From Neptunomonas sp. (GTDB lineage: Bacteria > Pseudomonadota > Gammaproteobacteria > Pseudomonadales > Balneatricaceae), in assembly GCA_004195305.1 (NCBI GenBank), contig SDWN01000278.1, positions 1-6,894 on the forward strand: a DNA stretch of 6,894 nt, read 5' to 3'. Below are positions 1-5,677 of the stretch, piece by piece. The number at the start of each line of letters is the position of its first letter. The stretch's first letter is position 1. Below the pieces are notes generated by a model. It searched no databases. It was given only the letters and a program-made list of their open reading frames with translations, and was not told where the DNA came from. The translations under genes were made by a program, and so were the position numbers.

Positions 1-19
1 AGATGTGTATAAGAGACAG
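1..19. other. Tn5 mosaic-end (Nextera) sequencing adapter, not genomic
   Basis: The first 19 bases read AGATGTGTATAAGAGACAG, which is exactly the synthetic Tn5 mosaic end used in tagmentation libraries. The mosaic end is a laboratory hybrid of the natural Tn5 inside and outside ends, so an exact copy at the very edge of a sequence points to an untrimmed adapter rather than a transposon insertion. Base 20 onward is in frame with mutS, so genomic sequence begins there. No reading frame that starts inside these bases should be called a gene. Confidence 0.96.
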
Positions 20-2290
20 GTCGTTGTGTTCGGTGGCCGTCAGGTGGATATTGGCGACGCCGAGTTCGGTGTCGGGCAGTGCCGTGAGTTCAAAGTAGTG
101 GGTGGCAAACAGGGTGAAGGCGCGCGTCTTGGCGGCCAGATGTCGGGCGCAGGACCAGGCCAGAGACAGGCCGTCGAAGGTGCTGGTGCCGCGCCCTACC
201 TCATCCATCAGTACCAGACTCTGTGGCGTGGCGTTGTGGAGGATGTTAGCGGTTTCGGTCATCTCCACCATAAATGTAGAGCGCCCGCCAGCCAGGTCGT
301 CCGACGAACCCATGCGGGTGAAGATGCGATCGACCAGGCCAATTTGGGCCTGGGCCGCAGGGACGTAGCTGCCGATATGGGCCAGCAGCACGATCAGCGC
401 TGCCTGGCGCATAAAGGTCGATTTACCGCCCATGTTGGGGCCGGTAATAATGAGCATCCGCCGCTCCGGATCAAGCTGCAGGTCGTTGCCGACAAAGGGG
501 TTATCCGAAACCCGTTCGACCACCGGGTGGCGCCCCTCCCGAATCAGAATGCCGGGCACCTCGGAGAGTGTCGGGGCGCAGTAATCGAGCCGCTCGGCAC
601 GCGCGGCGAGATTGTTCAGTACGTCCAGCTGGGCCAGTGCCGCTGCGCTGTCCTGCAGCGGTGCCAGTTGTTCAGCGAGGAGTTCAAGCAGCGCGTCGTA
701 GAGCATCTTTTCCCGCGCCAGGGCACGGCTTTTACTGCTCAGGGCCTTGTCCTCGAACTCTTTCAGCTCGGGGGTGATAAAGCGTTCCGCATTCTTAAGG
801 GTCTGTCTGCGGATATACTCCGCAGGTGCCTGCTCCGACTGGGCCCGGCTGATTTCGATGTAATAGCCGTGAACCCGGTTATAGCCGACCTTGAGGGTGG
901 CGATGCCGGTGCGGGCCTTTTCGCGCAGTTCAAGTTCAAGCAGATAACCGCCAGCGTTCTCACTCAGCGCGCGCAGCTCATCGAGTTCGCTGTCGTAGCC
1001 TTCGGCGATCACCCCGCCGTCGCGGATAATTACCGGCGGGTTGTCGCCGATGGCGCTTTCAAGTAATTGCTGTAGCTCGGGAAATTCGCTGATAGAGATG
1101 CCAAGTTCACTCGCCAAAGGCGACTGCAAAGGTGCTAGCAACTGCTGCAGTTCGGGGAGGGCGCCCAGTGCGGACTTGAGCCGCTCCAGATCGCGGGGCC
1201 GAGCCGAGCGCAGCGCCACACGTGCCAGGATGCGTTCGATATCACCGATCTGTTTCAATACCGGTTGCAGTGCTTCGAAACGGTATGCCTCGATCAGGCT
1301 GCCGATACAGAGTTGGCGCTGTTGGATGATCTCCAGGTCGCGCAGCGGGCGATGCAGCCAGCGCCGTAACAGGCGTCCACCCATGGGTGTCGCCGTTCGA
1401 TCCAGCACCGAGATCAGGGTGTTGTCGGTGCCGCCCATCAGGTTGGCGTCCAGCTCCAGATTGCGCCGGGTTGCGGCATCCAGAATGACGCTGTTGTCTT
1501 GGAGCTCGGTGGCGATAGCGCGAATATGTGGCAGCGCCGTGCGCTGGGTCTCCCGCGCGTATTGTAGCAGGCAGCCCGCTGCACGCAGTGCCGTGGGCAG
1601 CGGATCACAACCGAAGCCGCTCAGATCACGGGTTTGAAACTGTTGTGTTAGCAGCCGATAGGCGCTGTCGAAGTCGAAATTCCAGGGCGGCTGGCGGCGC
1701 AATCCTTGAAAACGGTTCAGTAGCGCATCGATGCCATCGTCTTCGTTGTATAGCAGTTCGGCGGGTTGCAGTCTTGCCAGTTCGCTGAGCAGCGCGGTCT
1801 CGCCGTCAAGCTCCATCACCAGGAAGCGTCCCGCGCTGATATCGAGGCTGGCGATGCCAAAGCGCTGCTTGTCACGTGTTACGGCAACCAGCAGGTTGTC
1901 ACGAGAGGCGTCCAGCAGCGCCTCGTCGGTCAGGGTGCCGGGAGTAACGACGCGCGCAACTCGGCGCTCGACCGGTCCCTTGCTGGTCGCCGGGTCGCCA
2001 AACTGCTCGACGATGGCGACCGATTTTCCGGTGCGGACGATTTTGGCTATATAGTTTTCGGCTGCATGGTAGGGGATACCTGCCATGGGTATCGGTTCAC
2101 CGCCGGAGTGACCGCGACTGGTCAGAGTTATGTCGAGTAGCTGCGCCGCCTGGCGGGCATCGTCGTAAAACAGCTCGTAAAAATCGCCCATACGATAGAA
2201 TACTAAGTCGTTGGGGTGTTCCATCTTGAGCCCAAAATATTGGGTCATCATGGGAGTATGAGTGCTGTTCTTGGCTGGGGCTTTGCTCAT
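20..2290 (-). CDS. mutS: DNA mismatch repair protein MutS, C-terminal end missing at the window edge
   Basis: MutS binds mismatches and small loops in DNA and, with ATP, recruits MutL to start methyl- or nick-directed repair. The minus frame is open for 757 codons with no frameshift found. The mismatch-binding motif GDFYELF is at residues 35-41, with the intercalating Phe37 and its partner Glu39. HTPMM is at 11-15, HGYYIEI in the core at about 474-480, and the Walker A motif GPNMGGKST at 617-625. The Walker B Asp-Glu is at 696-697 and the ATHYF histidine at 731. These positions sit about three residues beyond those of the E. coli protein (853 aa). The last readable residues, TATEHND, match the point where E. 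coli has DALEHGD, so roughly 100 residues are missing: the end of the ATPase domain with the helix-turn-helix, and the C-terminal oligomerisation tail. The cause is the adapter at 1-19, not a mutation. The start at 2290 fits the family N-terminus. An in-frame ATG at 2362 would add 24 residues, and neither start has a strong Shine-Dalgarno sequence. The gene is divergent from pncC across 124 bp. Confidence 0.97.
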
Positions 2291-2414
2291 GCGGGGGTCA
2301 GTTTCATCGGCTAAAGGGTGATATGAGAGAGAGCCGTTTTGGTGTTCGGCAAACCTGGCCATTCTACGTCATCTTGTGCCATATTTCTAAGCCGATACAG
2401 CGAGCAGCATAGCG

Positions 2415-2903
2415 ATGAGCAACAACATGCAAAAGCAGATTGAGCAGTTAGCAATGACCCTGGTGCGGCGTCACTGGACTCTGGTTACCGCAGAGTCCTG
2501 TACCGGCGGCGGCGTGGCGTGTCGGTTATCCGCGGTCACGGGAAGTTCGGCCTGGCTTGAAGGAGGATTTGTGACCTATTCCAATGCGATGAAGCAACAG
2601 CTGCTGGGGGTGAGTGCCGAGTTGCTGGAACAGCAGGGTGCAGTCAGCCAGGCCTGTGTTGAAGCGATGGCGCGCGGGGCGCTGGTCCATAGCCCGGCTC
2701 AGCTCAGTGTGGCGATCAGCGGTATTGCAGGGCCAGGAGGGGGCACTGAAGAAAAACCGGTCGGTACGGTGTGGGTCGCCTGGGCGCGCGTCGATGGGGT
2801 GCTCGTGAGTCAGCGGTTTAATTTCAGCGGAGATCGTCAATCTGTTCGAGATCAAGCGGTTGAAGATGCAATCCAGGGATTGCTGGCAGTCCTGGAGGAA
2901 TAA
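2415..2903 (+). CDS. pncC: Nicotinamide-nucleotide amidohydrolase PncC (CinA C-terminal domain family)
   Basis: PncC hydrolyses nicotinamide mononucleotide to nicotinate mononucleotide and ammonia. It recycles NMN, including that released by NAD-dependent DNA ligase, into NAD synthesis in the cytoplasm. The 162-residue protein is a single CinA C-terminal domain, close to the 165 residues of E. coli PncC (YgaD), and lacks the N-terminal COG1058 domain of full CinA. Visible signatures are TAESCTGG at 25-32 with the likely nucleophile Ser28, GFVTYSNAMK at 51-60 with Tyr55 and Lys60 as probable catalytic partners, GAVS at 75-78, the loop SGIAGPGGGTEEKPVGTVW at 102-120, and FSGDR at 137-141. The catalytic assignment is by analogy with the family. 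An in-frame ATG at 2427 is an alternative start, and no strong ribosome site precedes either. The gene lies directly before recA, as in many gammaproteobacteria. I see no terminator between them, so some read-through into recA is possible. The older label 'competence/damage-inducible protein' comes from this linkage. Confidence 0.95.
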   Translation: MSNNMQKQIEQLAMTLVRRHWTLVTAESCTGGGVACRLSAVTGSSAWLEGGFVTYSNAMKQQLLGVSAELLEQQGAVSQACVEAMARGALVHSPAQLSVAISGIAGPGGGTEEKPVGTVWVAWARVDGVLVSQRFNFSGDRQSVRDQAVEDAIQGLLAVLEE

Positions 2904-2917
2904 ATAGCAAACCAGGG

Positions 2918-2947
2918 TTGCGTTTAAATAAAGCTGTGAAATAATAC
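2918..2947 (+). promoter_or_regulatory. Candidate sigma-70 promoter of recA
   Basis: TTGCGT at 2918-2923 could be a -35 element. It lies 17 or 18 bases before ATAATA (2941-2946) or TAATAC (2942-2947) as the -10 element. The -10 touches the LexA box, an arrangement that would let LexA block RNA polymerase. The hexamers are imperfect and other pairings in this AT-rich stretch are possible. The call rests mainly on position between pncC and recA. Confidence 0.4.
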
Positions 2948-2964
2948 TGTTTAGATATACAGTT
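2945..2964 (+). promoter_or_regulatory. LexA operator (SOS box) upstream of recA
   Basis: TACTGTTTAGATATACAGTT contains CTGT (2947-2950), an AT-rich 8-base spacer and ACAG (2959-2962). This matches the gammaproteobacterial LexA consensus CTGT-N8-ACAG in every fixed position, with the flanking TA before and TT after close to the E. coli recA operator. It lies 80 bases before the chosen recA start. The expected role is repression of recA by LexA until RecA on single-stranded DNA triggers LexA self-cleavage. Confidence 0.93.
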
Positions 2965-3032
2965 GTTTTGGCATAAATCAGGGTGCTACCCATAAGGGTG
3001 AACCCGTTTCGGAAAACCTAATGAGTCAGGCT

Positions 3033-3037
3033 AAGGG
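3033..3037 (+). promoter_or_regulatory. Ribosome binding site that decides the recA start
   Basis: AAGGG lies 7 bases before the ATG at 3045 and is the best Shine-Dalgarno match in the leader. It lies inside the longer possible reading frame that begins at 3021. This, with the MDDNKKKAL N-terminus typical of RecA, favours the 3045 start. Confidence 0.65.
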
Positions 3038-3044
3038 TATCGCA

Positions 3045-4097
3045 ATGGATGACAACAAAAAGAAGGCGCTGTCAGCCGCGCTAGCGCAGATCGAGCGTCA
3101 ATTCGGCAAAGGTGCGGTGATGCGCATGGGTGACAAGCCGCGCGAAGCGATCCCTTCGGTGTCGACCGGTTCGCTGGGGTTGGATATTGCTCTTGGGATA
3201 GGGGGGCTGCCTTATGGCCGTATCTGTGAGATCTATGGGCCGGAGTCCAGCGGTAAGACCACGCTTACACTGCAAGTTGTTGCTGAAGCGCAGAAGCAGG
3301 GTAAGGTCTGTGCCTTTATAGATGCTGAGCACGCCTTGGATCCAATCTATGCCGAGAAGTTAGGCGTCAATATTGATGATCTTCTGGTCTCTCAGCCTGA
3401 CACGGGTGAGCAGGCGCTTGAGATCTGCGACATGCTGGTGCGTTCGAATACCGTCGATGTGGTTGTCGTGGATTCGGTGGCTGCGCTGGTGCCTCGTGCC
3501 GAGATCGAAGGTGAAATGGGTGATACCCACGTCGGTTTGCAAGCCCGTCTGATGTCTCAGGCGCTTCGCAAAATAACGGGCAATGTAAAGAATGCAAACT
3601 GTTTGCTGCTCTTCATTAATCAGATCCGGATGAAGATAGGGGTGATGTTCGGCTCCCCCGAGACCACGACCGGCGGTAATGCACTGAAATTCTACGCCTC
3701 GGTACGTCTGGATATCCGCCGCACCGGCGCCGTGAAAGACAAAGACGAAGTTATCGGTAACGAGACCCGGGTCAAGGTCGTTAAGAACAAAGTCTCGCCG
3801 CCATTTAAGCAAGCCGAATTCCAGATCATGTATGGCAAGGGCATCTATAAGATGGGCGAGCTGATCGATCTGGGTGTGAAGCAGGGCCTCGTCGATAAAG
3901 CAGGGGCTTGGTACGCCTATAAAGGCAGCAAAATCGGTCAGGGTAAAGCCAACTCTGCCAACTACCTGGCAGAGAATCCAGCGATCGCTGAAGAGATCGA
4001 AGGTCTGATTCGTGCAGAGATGATGCCGCAACCGGATCTGAGCCCGAAGCCGAAAGAGCCGATTCCGGATCCGGTCACGGGTGAGATCGTATTTTAA
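3045..4097 (+). CDS. recA: Recombinase RecA
   Basis: RecA forms ATP-bound filaments on single-stranded DNA, carries out homologous pairing and strand exchange, and stimulates LexA self-cleavage. The 350-residue protein has the N-terminal helix (AALAQIERQFGKGAVMRMG), the Walker A motif GPESSGKT at 65-72, and FIDAEHALDP with Glu95, equivalent to the E. coli catalytic Glu96. The Walker B strand is VDVVVVDSVAAL, the L1 region is EGEMGDTHVGL, FINQIRMKIGVMFG follows, and the L2 region is GSPETTTGGNALKF. Length is close to the E. coli protein (353 aa). The tail is unusual: after 'RAEMMPQPDL' it is proline- and lysine-containing (SPKPKEPIPDPVTGEIVF) rather than the strongly acidic tail of E. coli. 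The start at 3045 is chosen for homology and the AAGGG site. A start at 3021 would add MSQAKGIA. A perfect LexA box lies upstream, a strong terminator lies 28 bases after the stop, and recX is not next. Confidence 0.98.
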   Translation: MDDNKKKALSAALAQIERQFGKGAVMRMGDKPREAIPSVSTGSLGLDIALGIGGLPYGRICEIYGPESSGKTTLTLQVVAEAQKQGKVCAFIDAEHALDPIYAEKLGVNIDDLLVSQPDTGEQALEICDMLVRSNTVDVVVVDSVAALVPRAEIEGEMGDTHVGLQARLMSQALRKITGNVKNANCLLLFINQIRMKIGVMFGSPETTTGGNALKFYASVRLDIRRTGAVKDKDEVIGNETRVKVVKNKVSPPFKQAEFQIMYGKGIYKMGELIDLGVKQGLVDKAGAWYAYKGSKIGQGKANSANYLAENPAIAEEIEGLIRAEMMPQPDLSPKPKEPIPDPVTGEIVF

Positions 4098-4124
4098 GCA
4101 CGCTGTAAGTGTAAGTGCATCATT

Positions 4125-4149
4125 AAAGAGCAGCTATGGCTGCTCTTTT
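4125..4149 (+). terminator. Intrinsic terminator after recA
   Basis: A 10-bp perfect stem pairs AAAGAGCAGC (4125-4134) with GCTGCTCTTT (4139-4148) around the four-base loop TATG. A run of four T ends at 4149, partly inside the stem. It begins 28 bases after the recA stop. The run of A on the 5' side means the opposite strand also ends in U residues, so it could work in both directions. Confidence 0.88.
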
Positions 4150-4175
4150 GCGTTGTAGGCGCACCCTTATTGGTT

Positions 4176-4189
4176 ACGTGCTAGCACGT
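4176..4189. repeat. Perfect 14-bp palindrome in the spacer between recA and the exported-protein gene
   Basis: ACGTGCTAGCACGT is its own reverse complement over all 14 bases and does not extend further. It has no loop and no T-run, so it does not resemble a terminator. It lies 27 bases after the recA terminator and 132 bases before the next start codon. A dimeric regulator's binding site is possible but unproven. Apart from this and the recA terminator, the 4098-4321 spacer shows only a ribosome site near its end. Confidence 0.55.
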
Positions 4190-4307
4190 TTGGCTCAGGT
4201 TGGGATGTTAATGCAAACCCCCTGTTTTGTTTGCTTTCAGGCTGCCGTAAGAGTTTGAGCGCGGGTCAATATGGTGTATCGTTCGGGCGTCGATATCAAT
4301 CAAGGAT

Positions 4308-4313
4308 AGAGGG
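4308..4313 (+). promoter_or_regulatory. Ribosome binding site of the exported small protein
   Basis: AGAGGG ends 8 bases before the ATG at 4322, a good Shine-Dalgarno spacing. It supports the start of an otherwise unrecognised gene. A second purine run (AAGGA, 4302-4306) is too far away to matter. Confidence 0.6.
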
Positions 4314-4321
4314 TCGAGGCT

Positions 4322-4696
4322 ATGAGAACCCTGTTAGTTGCAGGTGTGTTGTGTCTATTGTGGTCAACGACCCATGCAGGTCCGTCGGATGTCGGTGTTG
4401 CGGCCCCTGATATTGCTCAGGTAACCGGTTGTGAGCGCTGTGGGGTGATACTTAACGAGATCCGTGATGTTTTGGCTGAGCGCTGTGAGACGGTGCCGAG
4501 TCTGGCCGATTTACGCAACATGCCGATTTATCTTTTTCTGAGTATCTTTGATGAGATCAGTCAGGGCGGTGATCCGGCCCTTGCAGAGCGTATCCATAAT
4601 GCCGCGATCCGCGGGATGGCGTGTGATAATCCGGATGCTGGGATTAAAGATGCTCAGCAGATGGCTAATCAGTTGATGCTTGAAAATCAGCTATAA
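4322..4696 (+). CDS. Small exported protein with four cysteines, function unknown
   Basis: I do not recognise this 124-residue protein. Residues 1-19 look like a Sec signal peptide: Arg2, a hydrophobic core at 4-14, and a likely cleavage after Thr-His-Ala19. The mature part of about 105 residues would lie in the periplasm or beyond. It holds four cysteines at 37, 40, 55 and 101, the first two as a CERC pair. It is acidic (about 16 Asp/Glu against 7 Arg/Lys) and appears mostly helical, with a hydrophobic stretch at 68-76 (PIYLFLSIF) that is too short for a membrane span. Cys11 lies in the signal core but is not in a lipobox. Codon use and base composition look like the neighbours. A good ribosome site and the signal peptide make it a credible gene. 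It sits between the recA terminator and a terminator-like hairpin, so it is probably transcribed alone. Disulfide formation or metal binding by the cysteines is possible; nothing shows which. Confidence 0.8.
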   Translation: MRTLLVAGVLCLLWSTTHAGPSDVGVAAPDIAQVTGCERCGVILNEIRDVLAERCETVPSLADLRNMPIYLFLSIFDEISQGGDPALAERIHNAAIRGMACDNPDAGIKDAQQMANQLMLENQL

Positions 4697-4765
4697 TTGC
4701 TGCTTTTCAACACACTCGCAGCGAATGCGTTCGGATCACCGCGGACTGTTGTTTCCGCCTAAGCT

Positions 4766-4806
4766 GGAAGCTTTGCGACGATCACTCTATCATAGCTTCC
4801 TTTTTT
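4766..4806 (+). terminator. Terminator-like hairpin ahead of pssA (possible attenuator)
   Basis: GGAAGCT (4766-4772) pairs perfectly with AGCTTCC (4794-4800), followed at once by six T (4801-4806). The 21-base loop is long for an intrinsic terminator but may fold further through GAT (4780-4782) with ATC (4789-4791). It would end the transcript of the exported-protein gene. Because it ends only 26 bases before the pssA start, it could also act as an attenuator. A competing hairpin, AAGCT (4761-4765) with AGCTT (4769-4773), uses the same left arm. Confidence 0.55.
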
Positions 4807-4832
4807 GTATTCACTATAAGGCATACGCGACC

Positions 4833-5615
4833 ATGACCGAGCAGGACCCGCATCAGCAGTCGGAACAGGTTCCTGAGGCTACGGCCTCCGCCGATAAGAC
4901 CAGAGCCCGCAGTCGAGGGATCTACCTATTGCCTAATCTGTTAACCTCCGCCGCACTGTTTTCTGGCTTTTATGCCATTATCGCGGCGATGAATGGTAAT
5001 TTTGAGAACGCCGCTATCGCTATCTTTGTGGCGATGGTGCTTGATGGTCTCGATGGTCGCGTGGCACGAATGACCAACACCCAGAGTGAGTTTGGCGCCC
5101 AGTATGACAGCTTGGCGGATATGGTCTCCTTCGGCGCCGCGCCAGCATTGGTGGCGTTTTCCTGGGCGCTGCATGATGCGGGTAAAGTGGGTTGGTTTGC
5201 TGCGTTTGTGTTTGTTGCCGGTGCTGCATTGCGGCTGGCGCGGTTTAATACGCAGATCGGCAGCGTCGATAAGCGCTACTTTGTGGGGCTTGCCAGTCCT
5301 GCGGCGGCAGGGGTTGTGGCGGGCATGGTGTGGGTCGGTACCCAGTTTGAGATAGATGCTGAACACTATGCGTTAGCCATCGCACCTATTGTCGCCCTGT
5401 CTGGCATCCTGATGGTGAGTAATTTCTACTATCACAGTTTCAAAGAGATTGATTTTAAGGGCAAGGTGCCTTTTGTTGTGCTGTTGGCCGTCGTCATGGT
5501 ACTGGCCGTCATCTCGATCGATCCGGCGACTCTGCTGTGGCTCATCTTCGTGGTTTACGCCTGTTCTGGCCCGGTTCAGGCGGTGCTGCGTTATCGGAAA
5601 AAGCATACCCAGTAA
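4833..5615 (+). CDS. pssA: CDP-diacylglycerol--serine O-phosphatidyltransferase (integral-membrane type)
   Basis: The enzyme joins CDP-diacylglycerol and L-serine to give phosphatidylserine and CMP in the inner membrane, the step before phosphatidylethanolamine. The 260-residue protein carries the full CDP-alcohol phosphatidyltransferase signature D-x2-DG-x2-AR-x8-G-x3-D-x3-D: Asp71, Asp74, Gly75, Ala78, Arg79, Gly88, Asp92 and Asp96. Several hydrophobic segments follow the family pattern, at roughly 32-52, 58-70, 100-113, 119-136, 151-170, 179-196, 212-229 and 232-247. The phrase YLLPNLLTSAALFSGFYA at 31-48 and the SFGAAPA after the motif favour the serine enzyme over the glycerol-phosphate enzyme PgsA. 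Residues 1-28 form a polar, charged extension. This family is unrelated to the E. coli PssA (phospholipase D superfamily). The start at 4833 gives a family-like N-terminus. The frame stays open upstream to 4680, but that part overlaps the preceding gene and its terminator-like hairpin. Confidence 0.92.
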   Translation: MTEQDPHQQSEQVPEATASADKTRARSRGIYLLPNLLTSAALFSGFYAIIAAMNGNFENAAIAIFVAMVLDGLDGRVARMTNTQSEFGAQYDSLADMVSFGAAPALVAFSWALHDAGKVGWFAAFVFVAGAALRLARFNTQIGSVDKRYFVGLASPAAAGVVAGMVWVGTQFEIDAEHYALAIAPIVALSGILMVSNFYYHSFKEIDFKGKVPFVVLLAVVMVLAVISIDPATLLWLIFVVYACSGPVQAVLRYRKKHTQ

Positions 5616-5621
5616 TTCAAT

Positions 5622-5656
5622 CCCGTCTGCGATAAGGCGGGTAGTCTTATTATTCT
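5622..5656 (+). terminator. Weak intrinsic terminator after pssA
   Basis: CCCGTCT (5622-5628) pairs with AGGCGGG (5635-5641) through seven pairs, one of them G-T, around a six-base loop. A T-rich but interrupted stretch follows (5642-5656). It starts 7 bases after the pssA stop. The poor T-run suggests partial termination, so some pssA message may continue into the next gene, whose start is 21 bases further on. Confidence 0.5.
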
Positions 5657-5677
5657 AGCGTAACGTCCGGGCTCTTG

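Noticed and set aside
1..19. Genuine Tn5 transposon end inserted in mutS
   Set aside because: The sequence is the synthetic mosaic end, not the natural inside or outside end, and it lies exactly at the window edge with nothing beyond it.
5..1066. Long plus-strand reading frame of 353 residues
   Set aside because: It starts inside the adapter and runs antisense to well-conserved mutS codons. The protein resembles no family and is a shadow frame.
1041..2140. Further plus-strand frames opposite mutS
   Set aside because: They are antisense to conserved MutS sequence, overlap each other, and have Arg/Ser-rich compositions typical of shadow frames.
2868..2883. Hairpin GCAATC/GATTGC near the end of pncC as a terminator
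   Set aside because: Only 6 bp with a four-base loop, inside the coding sequence, and no T-run follows.
2526..2993. Minus-strand frame of 155 residues across pncC and the recA promoter
   Set aside because: It is antisense to the conserved PncC domain and covers the LexA box. No family resemblance or ribosome site.
3360..4031. Minus-strand frame of 223 residues opposite recA
   Set aside because: It is fully antisense to recA. Its length follows from recA codon bias and it has no recognisable motifs.
4205..4258. 17-codon peptide in the spacer after recA
   Set aside because: It has an ATG but no properly spaced ribosome site and no distinctive sequence, so chance is the simpler explanation.
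4352..4354. Lipoprotein processing at Cys11 of the exported protein
   Set aside because: The preceding residues (Gly-Val-Leu) do not fit a lipobox, which needs Gly, Ala or Ser just before Cys. A normal signal peptidase site after Ala19 fits better.
4680..4832. Longer PssA starting at 4680
   Set aside because: The added 51 residues are unlike the family, overlap the previous gene and run through a terminator-like hairpin. The ATG at 4833 gives a normal length.
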